Of a stretch of 64,000 bases of DNA, positions 16,132-22,978 are shown one piece after another (positions within the stretch are counted from its first letter, which is position 1; each line of letters begins with the position of its first letter). The notes beneath the pieces were generated by a model that was not told where the DNA came from, searched no databases, and was given only the letters and a program-made list of their open reading frames with translations. The translations under genes and the position numbers were made by a program. This stretch comes from Pseudoflavonifractor gallinarum (GTDB lineage Bacteria; Bacillota; Clostridia; Oscillospirales; Oscillospiraceae): positions 186,001 through 250,000 of the forward strand of contig NZ_JADCKF010000003.1 of NCBI RefSeq assembly GCF_014982855.1, read 5' to 3'.

Positions 16132-17016
16132 TTATGGCTTGCAGATCCCGCAGGGCTGGTACCCCTGCTCCAACAGGGCATCCCGCTCGCCCGTATAGTC
16201 CTGCCGGTTTGCTTCGCTCATACTCTGAACGCCGGAGCAGTCCGGCTTGTGGAACTTCTTGGAAGAGGTGTTGAGTACATACCGCTCCTCCCCGGAAGCC
16301 GTGTTCTCGGTGGGACTCGGCTCTTCCGCCGTCTCTGCCAGCCAGCTCTCCCCGGTGGCATAGTCGATCTCGATCCCGGGCTGACAGTTATAGACATAGA
16401 CGTTATAGCAGACCTCGTCATCTTCCACCGACTGGGCCTCCATCTGTACGCCGCTGGCCACCAGATTGTCCCCCTCATAGATGGGGGTGACCCGGTAGAG
16501 CACGTGGTGCTCGGTCTCCTTCACATAGTCGGCCACCAGATTTTCAAAGGGGAGCATCCCCTCTACATTCAGATACCGGGTCCCGGTGATGAGGTTCTGC
16601 TCATTTGCGTTTTCGCCCGTGAGCTGGAACCCGATCAGATGGCACCGGTTATAGAGATACTTTCCGTCCACGATATCGTATTTGACGGTCTGCCACCCGG
16701 TTGGCTTGACCTGTCCGATGTTCCCCCGCTCTTCGGTGGGCATCAGATCCACCCCTATATTGGCATAGGCGGTGGTGCAGCGGCCCAGCTCGTCCAGGGG
16801 CCCGTAGGACTCAAAGGAATTGGTGGTAAAGTCCTCCTCGGGAAAATCGGGCTGGTTCTCATTCAAGACCACATAGGGCTCGCCGGAAAACGGCGGGACT
16901 TCGCTCAGGTGGAAGGACCCGGCCGACGTGGCAGCCGGACCGCCCGTCTCACACCCGCTCAGAAGCAGGCTGCCGGTCAGAAGGATTGGAAGGAACAGCG
17001 TGTGGATCAGTTTCAT
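16132..17016 (-). CDS. Lipoprotein DNA/RNA non-specific endonuclease (DNA-entry nuclease type)
   Basis: 294 residues. A signal peptide ends in the lipobox LLLSGC, so Cys22 would be lipidated and the enzyme held on the outer face of the membrane. The nuclease core has NRCHLIGFQLTGENAN (123-138), the His-Asn type metal site of the NUC/EndA family, followed by NLITGTRYLN. The C-terminal ~50 residues (VLNTSSKKFHKPDC ... PCGICKP) look like the Cys/His module often found in secreted nucleases. Likely roles are nutrient scavenging or DNA uptake; which cannot be told. Overlaps the upstream gene by ATGA, so translation is probably coupled. Confidence 0.85.
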   Translation of the reverse strand: MKLIHTLFLPILLTGSLLLSGCETGGPAATSAGSFHLSEVPPFSGEPYVVLNENQPDFPEEDFTTNSFESYGPLDELGRCTTAYANIGVDLMPTEERGNIGQVKPTGWQTVKYDIVDGKYLYNRCHLIGFQLTGENANEQNLITGTRYLNVEGMLPFENLVADYVKETEHHVLYRVTPIYEGDNLVASGVQMEAQSVEDDEVCYNVYVYNCQPGIEIDYATGESWLAETAEEPSPTENTASGEERYVLNTSSKKFHKPDCSGVQSMSEANRQDYTGERDALLEQGYQPCGICKP

Positions 17017-17429
17017 CTTGTATAGACCTCTTTCGTAATCCGTTCATGGGAGTGGCCGGGAAATTCCGTACAGCCGATCTGCCGCCAGCCCTCGGCCGCC
17101 GGGTCCAGATCGAGCCTGGCATCGGAGGGATAGTGCCGGTTCCAGCGGTACAGGATCAGATGCTCGATGTTTTTCTCATAGGGCCGGAGGGACGCACAGG
17201 TCTCCACAAAGCAGTACTCGCCCGCTCCTGCCTGCTCCAGAAAATCCTCCGCCGTCCGGATGGCATTTCCCTCCGCGTCCGAAAACAGGGCCTGAGAATA
17301 GCGGTTCATCCATAGAACCTCTCCCCGGCACATCTGGAGGATATCGCTCTGGACCGCCCGGTCCCGGCTCTGACGGCGCTGGTGGAAGAGCATCCCACCG
17401 CGGTCATCCAGGCAAACGATCACATGCAT
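17013..17429 (-). CDS. Conserved small protein upstream of the nuclease, function unknown
   Basis: 138 residues beginning HVIVCLDDRGGMLFH with RRQSRDRAV soon after; no signal peptide or membrane segment, rich in Arg, Trp and Tyr. I know this type of protein only as a clostridial hypothetical. ATG 17429 is chosen for the GGGAGG 10 bases upstream; another ATG in frame lies at 17447 inside that site. The ATGA overlap with the lipoprotein nuclease suggests joint production, possibly as a cytosolic guard or accessory factor, which is speculation. Confidence 0.65.
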   Translation of the reverse strand: MHVIVCLDDRGGMLFHQRRQSRDRAVQSDILQMCRGEVLWMNRYSQALFSDAEGNAIRTAEDFLEQAGAGEYCFVETCASLRPYEKNIEHLILYRWNRHYPSDARLDLDPAAEGWRQIGCTEFPGHSHERITKEVYTR

Positions 17430-17464
17430 CGCTTTTCCGCCTCCCATCCAAAGGGTTTGTGCCG

Positions 17465-17494
17465 ATTATAACACCCTTTGTCCACCCCAGGCAA
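17465..17494 (-). promoter_or_regulatory. Sigma-A promoter of the nuclease operon
   Basis: Minus strand TTGCCT (17489-17494), 18-bp spacer, TATAAT (17465-17470), 36 bases before ATG 17429. Confidence 0.65.
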
Positions 17495-17511
17495 GTGCTT
17501 TTCACGCCAGC

Positions 17512-17558
17512 AAAAAGGCATTCTTCCTGTCGGCCCGGGCCGCGACAGGAAGAATGCC
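17512..17558 (-). terminator. Terminator after spoIVA
   Basis: Strong hairpin with GGCATTCTTCCTGTC (17518-17532) pairing with GACAGGAAGAATGCC (17544-17558); TTTTTGCTGG follows on the minus strand. Nine bases after the spoIVA stop. Confidence 0.9.
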
Positions 17559-17567
17559 CAATCACAC

Positions 17568-19046
17568 TCAGAGAATAATACAGATCAGTCCGCCGGACCC
17601 CTCGTTGATGATCCGCTGGAGGGTCTCCCGCAGCTTTCCGCGGGCATCCTCCGGCATCCGCTTGAGCTTGGTATTGAGATCCTCGCTCACCAGCTCATGG
17701 AAGGATTTTCCGAAGATATTGGACTGCCAGATGGCCTTGGTGTCCCCCTCAAACTCCTGGAGGAGATAATTGATCATCTCCTCGCTCTGCTTTTCATTGC
17801 CGACAATGGGAGAGACCTCGGTCTCGATATCCGCCCGGATCATATGGATGGAGGGCGCGGAGGCCTTCAGGCGGACCCCATACCGCCCGCCCTGCTTCAC
17901 GATCTCGGGCTCCTCCAGCACCAGCTCATCCGTGCTGGGGATCACAATGCCATAGCCGGTCTGCTTCACGTCCTCCAGGGCGGAGGACACCTTATCGTAC
18001 TCACATTTGACATGGGACAGCTCGGTCAGAAGGCCCAAAAGATCTCCGTCGTCGTGAATGGCAAAGCCGGACTGTTCGGAGATGGTCCCGTAGAACAGGC
18101 TCCGGGGCAGATCCAGGGTGGCGGCCGCCACGCCGGTCCCCAGGCTGATGGCGGAGATCTGCGCGCTGCTGACGTTTTCGCAGGAGGCGATGGAGTGGAC
18201 CGCCTGTTCCACATCCCGGATACGGCGCATCCCACTGGCACCCTCCCGGATGGCCGCATAGAGACTGCTCTTGATGGGATGGGTATAGTCCAGTGCGTCC
18301 ACCCAGGGGGGCAGGAACAGGTCCAGCTCCTTCACCGGGAACTCGTAGAGTACGCCCTTGATGATATCGCGGACATCCGCCTCATCCAGCTCCAGGCAAT
18401 TTGCCACCACACAGGTCACATCGTACCGGGAGGAGAGATCCGCGCGGATGGCCTGCGCCCGCTCGGAATTCGGGTAGGCCGAGTTGAGCACCACCAGGAA
18501 GGGCTTCCCCAGCTCCTTCAGCTCCGAAATGACCCGCTCCTCGGCCTCCAGATAGTCCTCCCGGGGGATGTCCGTGATGCTGCCGTCTGTGGTGATCACG
18601 ATCCCGATGGTGGAGTGCTCCGCGATCACCTTGCGGGTCCCGATCTCCGCGGCCTCGGTCATGGGGATCTCATAGTCGAACCAGGGGGTCGTCACCATGC
18701 GGGGGCTGTCGTCCTCCATCTGTCCCACCGCGCCCGGCACCAGATAGCCCACGCAGTCGATCAGCCGGACGGAAAAAGCCGCTCCATTCTCCATGGTGAC
18801 TTCCACCGCTTCCTCGGGTACGAACTTCGGCTCGGCGGTCATGATGGTCCGTCCGGAGCCGCTCTGGGGCAGCTCATCTCTGGCCCGCTCCCGCCGGTAG
18901 ACGTTCTCAATGTTGGGGATGACCATGGTCTCCATGAACCGCTTGATAAAGGTGGACTTTCCGGTCCGCACCGGTCCCACCACACCGATGTAAATATCAC
19001 CCTCGGTACGCAGAGCAATATCCTCATAGATCTTGCGCTCTTCCAA
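17568..19046 (-). CDS. spoIVA: Stage IV sporulation protein A, spore coat morphogenetic ATPase
   Basis: Cytoskeletal ATPase that polymerises on the forespore surface and forms the base of the spore coat, anchored by SpoVM and, in clostridia, by SipL. Walker A GPVRTGKS is at 24-31; the conserved RRERARDELPQSGSGRTIMT region and C-terminus ending EGSGGLICIIL are present. Starting at TTG 19046 (AAGGAGG 8 bases upstream) gives 492 residues, the same length as the B. subtilis protein as I recall it; the longer open frame to 19088 is rejected. It follows the sipL-like gene on the same strand. Confidence 0.95.
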   Translation of the reverse strand: MEERKIYEDIALRTEGDIYIGVVGPVRTGKSTFIKRFMETMVIPNIENVYRRERARDELPQSGSGRTIMTAEPKFVPEEAVEVTMENGAAFSVRLIDCVGYLVPGAVGQMEDDSPRMVTTPWFDYEIPMTEAAEIGTRKVIAEHSTIGIVITTDGSITDIPREDYLEAEERVISELKELGKPFLVVLNSAYPNSERAQAIRADLSSRYDVTCVVANCLELDEADVRDIIKGVLYEFPVKELDLFLPPWVDALDYTHPIKSSLYAAIREGASGMRRIRDVEQAVHSIASCENVSSAQISAISLGTGVAAATLDLPRSLFYGTISEQSGFAIHDDGDLLGLLTELSHVKCEYDKVSSALEDVKQTGYGIVIPSTDELVLEEPEIVKQGGRYGVRLKASAPSIHMIRADIETEVSPIVGNEKQSEEMINYLLQEFEGDTKAIWQSNIFGKSFHELVSEDLNTKLKRMPEDARGKLRETLQRIINEGSGGLICIIL

Positions 19047-19114
19047 TTGCAATTCCTCCTTCGGCCGGATACGAGGGCTCCCCCGCATCTTGTGTGCCGG
19101 TCGTTTTCCCTATA

Positions 19115-19143
19115 TAGCTATGGGGATAAGCTCTGACTTATAC
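19115..19143 (-). promoter_or_regulatory. Possible sigma-E-type promoter of spoIVA
   Basis: Minus strand GTATAA (19138-19143), 15-bp spacer, CATAGCTA (19115-19122), which partly fits the mother-cell sigma-E consensus (ATATT-like -35, CATACAAT-like -10). About 70 bases before the TTG. Weak match; offered because spoIVA is a known sigma-E gene. Confidence 0.3.
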
Positions 19144-19180
19144 CTCACCGGGCAGAAAATCAGACGCCCGCCCCGGGTAC

Positions 19181-19222
19181 ACCGCCGCCGCAGCCCACCG
19201 CCTGTGCCGCTGCGGCGGCGGT
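19181..19222. repeat. GC-rich hairpin between sipL and spoIVA
   Basis: Perfect 13-bp arms ACCGCCGCCGCAG (19181-19193) and CTGCGGCGGCGGT (19210-19222), 6 bases after the sipL stop. No T run follows, so it may be an RNA-stabilising or attenuating hairpin rather than a full terminator. Confidence 0.5.
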
Positions 19223-19227
19223 ATCCA

Positions 19228-20760
19228 TCAGGCACGTTTCCGGGGAATCAGAAGAAGCTGCCCGCCGGGTGCCTGCTCTTCCTCCAATGCATTGGCCCGG
19301 CAGATCTCGGCCATGGTGGTCCCATAGCACTTTGCAATGTCCCACAGCCGCTCTCCCCGTCCGACCATCCGCAGCACGATGGAGGGCTGGTGGTCCCGGT
19401 CTCTGGGCGAGTCCGGATCCAGCCTGGCCGCGGAGATCCCGGTGATGGGCTCGCTGCGCAGGGCCATATAGCGAAATTCCACGGCAAAGCGCACCTCGAT
19501 CCCGCCTGCGGTGGGCGTGGCAAAGACGGGCTCGGGACAGCGGCACACGCAGGTACAGCTGCACCCCTCCGGCAGTTCCAGGCTGCACGGCACCGAGAAG
19601 ACGCGGGATACACTGCCCGACTCTCCGCCCTCGGTGCGGTAAAGGATGGTCGCGCGCACCTCTGCCTCCAGAACCAGCCGCTCTCCCTCCCGGTTCTGTG
19701 CCATCCGCCCCACCGAGAGATAGGCGTCCAGAATGTTGTCGATGGACTCTCCGCACTCCACCACCTCCCGCAGAGCGGGCGTTTTGACGCTGCGGTCGAT
19801 GAGATGCTCCATGGAATGGGTGCAGCGCTCCGCCTCCAGCAGATAGGAGGTGCTGTATAGATCGCACAGGACCGCCACGCTGCGCTCGGCCCGCAGGACG
19901 GCCTGGGCCAGCAATTCCAGCGCAACATGGATGATTCTTCCGTCTTCCCCCGACTCCAGACTACACTGGACCTCGGTGGCCATAATCTCCAGGGTACAGT
20001 CGGCCTCTTCTCCGCCGCCCGAGACCTCCATGATCTGCGAGAACGGAAGCTCAAAGAGACTGTCGCAGATCTGATGGTCCACACTGCGATAGAGGATCTG
20101 AAGATTCACATTTCCCTTAAAGATCAGTTTATTCCCGATCACCTTGGACTCGGTGCATACCACCGTCACACGCTGCTTGAGCAGCTCTGCGGCCTGGGGC
20201 TTACTGCCCGGCAGGGTCACCTCATCGGAAAATTGGAAGGGCTTTTCCTGTACGCACACCACGCCGTAGGTATGGCAGGTCTCACAGAGCTGCTCCACCC
20301 CGGTCTTGCTCTCGGCGTGTACGCTGGAGCACACCGCCTCTTCCAGCGGAGCGTACCCCTGCAGTTCCACGGCGATCCCCACCCGGACCAGTACCTTGCG
20401 CGGATTGAGCGCACGGGTCTCCGCCCCCTCGATCCGGCCCAGAGAGACGAGACTGCACCGGTGGTTCAGCCTGGCCCCGTCCACGCCGCCGCTGAAGGGG
20501 ATGGAGACGTCCAGCCGGCGGATCCCCTCCTCTCCGTCCGGCAGGTACAGCACACATGCCCGGATGGTACCGGAGACGGCCGCATGCCCCTCCGATGCCT
20601 CCCGGCTTTTCAGTTCCACCCAGCCCTCGGTATCCAGGATACGCAGAATATCCGGGCAGGCGTCCGGTACGATCATCTCCATGGTCTCTTCCTGAAACAG
20701 TGTGGTGTTCAAAACTGTCTCATAGCCGCTCAGCTCAGTCCGCTCTAATTCCAGTTCCAT
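19228..20760 (-). CDS. SipL-like spore coat protein (SPOCS/DUF3794 repeats plus LysM)
   Basis: 510 residues. Repeated beta-rich SPOCS/DUF3794 domains make up ~1-450 (motifs such as VPDACPDILRIL, KVIGNKLIFKGNVNLQILYR, GESIDNILDAYLSVG) and a C-terminal LysM-like domain (~460-505: GRGERLWDIAKCYGTTMAEI, then LLLIPRKRA). This is the architecture of clostridial SipL, which binds SpoIVA through LysM. Direct adjacency to spoIVA strengthens the call. ATG 20760 has AAAGGGAG 8-9 bases upstream. A sigma-E-like promoter and a hairpin array lie in front. Confidence 0.85.
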   Translation of the reverse strand: MELELERTELSGYETVLNTTLFQEETMEMIVPDACPDILRILDTEGWVELKSREASEGHAAVSGTIRACVLYLPDGEEGIRRLDVSIPFSGGVDGARLNHRCSLVSLGRIEGAETRALNPRKVLVRVGIAVELQGYAPLEEAVCSSVHAESKTGVEQLCETCHTYGVVCVQEKPFQFSDEVTLPGSKPQAAELLKQRVTVVCTESKVIGNKLIFKGNVNLQILYRSVDHQICDSLFELPFSQIMEVSGGGEEADCTLEIMATEVQCSLESGEDGRIIHVALELLAQAVLRAERSVAVLCDLYSTSYLLEAERCTHSMEHLIDRSVKTPALREVVECGESIDNILDAYLSVGRMAQNREGERLVLEAEVRATILYRTEGGESGSVSRVFSVPCSLELPEGCSCTCVCRCPEPVFATPTAGGIEVRFAVEFRYMALRSEPITGISAARLDPDSPRDRDHQPSIVLRMVGRGERLWDIAKCYGTTMAEICRANALEEEQAPGGQLLLIPRKRA

Positions 20761-20809
20761 AGTGTTCCACTCCCTTTGGCAAAGGCACGTTCGCCTTCGT
20801 GTTTGAAAC

Positions 20810-20838
20810 ACTATATGAAAAGAGCGGCCGGAATATTC
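20810..20838 (-). promoter_or_regulatory. Sigma-E-like promoter of sipL embedded in a palindrome
   Basis: Minus strand GAATATT (20832-20838, the centre of the first palindrome) matches the sigma-E -35 consensus KMATATT in full; after a 14-bp spacer, CATATAGT (20810-20817) matches 6 of 8 positions of CATACAMT. It is 50 bases before the sipL ATG. Mother-cell control is expected for a coat gene. Confidence 0.5.
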
Positions 20839-20846
20839 CGGCCGCT
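20823..20846. repeat. Perfect 24-bp palindrome, copy 1
   Basis: Half-site AGCGGCCGGAAT followed by its exact complement. Same core as 21062-21085. On the minus strand it is followed by CTTTTC, so it may also act as a terminator for transcripts coming from spoVM. Confidence 0.9.
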
Positions 20847-21058
20847 TTGCGCGTGTCGAAAAGCTTCGACACGCTTCTCAAAAATGCAGGCATTTTTGAG
20901 AGAGGATACAGGCTACTGCGCGCACTCGCTGGCGCTCGCACACTTGTAGCCTGATAGGAGTGTTTTCCGGCGTACACGCCGCCGGAAAACACACTCTGAT
21001 TCCCTTCCGTCGTCTTCGGACGACGGAACTCTGCGAGGCCCTTCCTTATAAAATCGCT

Positions 21059-21088
21059 GAGAGCGGCCGGAATATTCCGGCCGCTCTC
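21059..21088. repeat. Perfect 30-bp palindrome, copy 2
   Basis: Half-site GAGAGCGGCCGGAAT and its exact complement, containing the same 24-bp core as copy 1. It lies 36 bases after the spoVM stop in the minus direction, with ATTTTAT a few bases beyond, so it may terminate the thiN/spoVM transcript. Confidence 0.9.
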
Positions 21089-21123
21089 CAGGGCAGAGGG
21101 ATGTAACAGCAGCATTTCGGTCT

Positions 21124-21195
21124 TTACCGCAGACCGAACAGCGTACGGAGGATCCCCCGAAACGCTTTGGGAGACCGCACAACGACAATTTTCAA
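21124..21195 (-). CDS. spoVM: SpoVM-like spore coat anchoring micro-protein (23 residues)
   Basis: SpoVM is an amphipathic helix that senses the convex forespore membrane and recruits SpoIVA. Here 23 codons from TTG 21195 (AAAGGAG 9 bases upstream) to TAA 21124 encode KIVVVRSPKAFRG then ILRTLFGLR. Aligned without gaps to the B. subtilis 26-mer, Lys2, Pro9, Lys10, Gly14, Ile15 and Arg17 coincide, including Pro9, which is needed for curvature sensing. Position next to thiN is also as in B. subtilis. The gene is below common annotation limits. Start overlaps the previous stop as TTGA. Confidence 0.85.
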   Translation of the reverse strand: MKIVVVRSPKAFRGILRTLFGLR

Positions 21196-21359
21196 GACGG
21201 AGCACTCCTTTCGGTTTTTTCCAGCCAAGCGCGTCCCCGGTATCCCAGTGCCGCGCCGATCCCCAAGGTCACAAGACTGGCCGGATAGAGCAGCAGCGCA
21301 AGCGTGACCGCCGTACCGGCCGCCCACCCTACCGTCTGTTTGTTCAGCCATTGCGGCAA
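21192..21359 (-). CDS. Small membrane protein coupled to spoVM, function unknown
   Basis: 55 residues from TTG 21359 (GGGGG 8 bases upstream) to TGA 21192-21194, which overlaps the spoVM TTG as TTGA. The sequence PQWLNKQTVGWAAG leads into a hydrophobic stretch (~13-39: TLALLLYPASLVTLGIGAAL) and a basic tail GYRGRAWLEK. An in-frame TAG lies ten codons upstream, so a longer form is excluded. The topology loosely recalls small DUF2273-type membrane proteins. Not previously recognised by me; the coupling suggests a role near SpoVM or the forespore membrane. Confidence 0.6.
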   Translation of the reverse strand: MPQWLNKQTVGWAAGTAVTLALLLYPASLVTLGIGAALGYRGRAWLEKTERSAPS

Positions 21360-21456
21360 AATGACCGCCCCCTTCGCAACTGGCTTCTATCCCCAGTATA
21401 CGCAGAGAGCGGTCATCTGTGCCTGTTTTTCTCACCGGTCTGCCCGGTACAGTATG

Positions 21457-22110
21457 CTATGCGTCCCGCTCACTCTGGATGAGAAGGGCGCGCCCATCCC
21501 CCACAGTAACGGAAACTACCGGCCCTGCGGGCTGGTTGCTCACGGTAAGGGTATCCCCCCGCAGGATGGCTGCATCCGTTAGGGGATACTTCACTCCGTC
21601 GATGGAGACCCCTTCCACGGTGCGGTCCAGCGGAAGCAGGGACAGGTAGCGGTAGCGGGGCCCCTCCTCCGGATGGAGCGTGACGGTCTCATGCTCCAGC
21701 AGGCGCACCTCATTGTCCTCGTCGATCAGGATGCCCTGCCCGCCTCGGGCCTTCAGCCACTCCAGCAGGACCAGATTGAATGCCGTGTGGTCCAGGCGGC
21801 GCCCCCCCAGACAGCCGCACAGGAGAAACTCCGTGCAGCCGGCGGCCAGGGCGTGGTGCAGCGCCGCCTGAAGATCAGTCATATCCTTTTCGACAGGAAG
21901 GGTGACGCTGGGCACATCGGCACGGGGCGCTCCGCCGGAGTCCCAATCCCCCACCACAAAGTCCGGTTTGCAGCCGGCGGCCAGGGCGTTATTCAGTCCG
22001 CCGTCGGCACAGTAGACCTGCTGGTCCGGTCGCCGGTATGCCTCCAGAAAGGACCAGTCCCGGCACGGGACCGAGCCAAATACCAGGGCACGCTTTACTT
22101 TCGCTTCCAC
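21457..22110 (-). CDS. thiN: Thiamine pyrophosphokinase
   Basis: Makes thiamine diphosphate from thiamine and ATP. 217 residues. Motifs: CADGGLNNAL (34-43), DFVVGDWDS, EKDMTDLQAAL (metal-binding Asp cluster), GCLGGRRLDHTAFN, and the C-terminal beta-sandwich ending SNQPAGPVVSVTVG. GTG 22110 follows AAGGAGG by 7 bases; the ribosome site is within the end of rsgA, with a 16-base overlap. Its place after rsgA and before spoVM repeats the Bacillus order, with rpe missing. Confidence 0.92.
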   Translation of the reverse strand: MEAKVKRALVFGSVPCRDWSFLEAYRRPDQQVYCADGGLNNALAAGCKPDFVVGDWDSGGAPRADVPSVTLPVEKDMTDLQAALHHALAAGCTEFLLCGCLGGRRLDHTAFNLVLLEWLKARGGQGILIDEDNEVRLLEHETVTLHPEEGPRYRYLSLLPLDRTVEGVSIDGVKYPLTDAAILRGDTLTVSNQPAGPVVSVTVGDGRALLIQSERDA

Positions 22111-22976
22111 TCCGGCACCTCCTTGGCCTGCTCATACAGGCGTACATAGCTGGCGTGCCGGCTGGGCGCGATCTTTCCCTCTTTGACCGCCTGCCGGACC
22201 GCGCACCCCTTTTCTTTCACGTGGGCGCACCCCTGAAAGCGGCACTGGTCCAGATAGGGCCGGAACTCCCGGAAGGTCCCGGGAAGGTCCTCCGGCCGCC
22301 AAAGCTCGTGCAGCTCGGTGTCAAAGGAGGAGAAGCCGGGGGTGTCTGCCACCACCGCCCCGTTGGAGAGCCGGAAGAGCTCCACATGGCGGGTGGTATG
22401 GCGTCCGCGGCCCAGCTTTTCGCTGACCGCACCGGTCTCCAGACCAAAGTCCGGCTCCAGCGCATTGAGGATGCTGGACTTGCCCACTCCGGAGTTTCCG
22501 GTGAAAGCACAGGACTTGCCGGCAATGACCTCCCGCAGGCGGTCGATCCCCTCCCCGGTCTCGGCACTGACACGGAGGGTGGTGAAGCCCGCCGCCAGAT
22601 AGGTCTGGTAGAGGGTCTCCGCCGCATCCAGATCGCATTTGTTGATACAGATCACCGGCTCGCAGTTCCGGCTCTCCGCAATGGAGACCACCCGGTCGAT
22701 CAAAAAGGGATCGGTGACCGGGATGGCGCCGGAGGCGATGACCACCAGCATCTCGATGTTGGCCACCGCCGGGCGGGAAAACTGGTTTCTGCGGGGCAGG
22801 ATCTCATCCAGCGCGCCGGTCCCATCCCCCAGGTCGGTAAAGACTACCCGGTCCCCCACCAGAGGGGTCTGCTTCTGGTGGCGGAACTTTCCCCGGGCCC
22901 GGCAGGTGACCACCGCCGTACCGGTATCAACGTAATAGAAGCCGCTCAGGGCTTTCAAAATCGTTCCTTCTGCCAT
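22095..22976 (-). CDS. rsgA: Ribosome small-subunit-dependent GTPase A
   Basis: Circularly permuted GTPase assisting late 30S maturation. 293 residues: OB domain (1-~65), then G4 NKCDLD, G1 GNSGVGKSS, G3 DTPGFSSF in the permuted order, and a C-terminal zinc knuckle (CRFQGCAHVKEKGC with His). ATG 22976 is chosen; an upstream in-frame TTG at 22982 overlaps the prkC stop region and neither has a strong ribosome site, so translation is probably coupled to prkC, whose TGA ends at 22979. Confidence 0.93.
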   Translation of the reverse strand: MAEGTILKALSGFYYVDTGTAVVTCRARGKFRHQKQTPLVGDRVVFTDLGDGTGALDEILPRRNQFSRPAVANIEMLVVIASGAIPVTDPFLIDRVVSIAESRNCEPVICINKCDLDAAETLYQTYLAAGFTTLRVSAETGEGIDRLREVIAGKSCAFTGNSGVGKSSILNALEPDFGLETGAVSEKLGRGRHTTRHVELFRLSNGAVVADTPGFSSFDTELHELWRPEDLPGTFREFRPYLDQCRFQGCAHVKEKGCAVRQAVKEGKIAPSRHASYVRLYEQAKEVPEWKRK

Positions 22977-22978
22977 AC

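Larger units (their letters stand above)
20782..21088. repeat. Dense hairpin array bounded by two copies of one palindrome
   Basis: The 363-base gap between sipL (start 20760) and spoVM (end 21124) is nearly all inverted repeats: AAGGC/GCCTT 20783-20797; GTGTTTGAAACAC 20799-20811; palindrome 20823-20846; arms 20851-20860/20865-20874; 20876-20887/20890-20901; CAGGCTAC/GTAGCCTG 20909-20916/20946-20953; 12-bp arms 20960-20971/20981-20992; arms 21005-21014/21019-21028 with a TTCG loop; palindrome 21059-21088. The first and last palindromes share an identical 24-bp core. It resembles a mosaic interspersed repeat or a structured RNA; no known family is recognised. Confidence 0.75.

Noticed and set aside
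19160-19228. 22-codon ORF starting in the sipL stop (TGATG overlap), Ala/Gly-rich
   Set aside because: Its codons coincide with the GC-rich hairpin at 19181-19222, and composition alone explains the open frame.
20735-21205. Long minus-strand open frame through the hairpin array
   Set aside because: It is open only because of the repetitive hairpins, has no ribosome site and overlaps spoVM in another frame.
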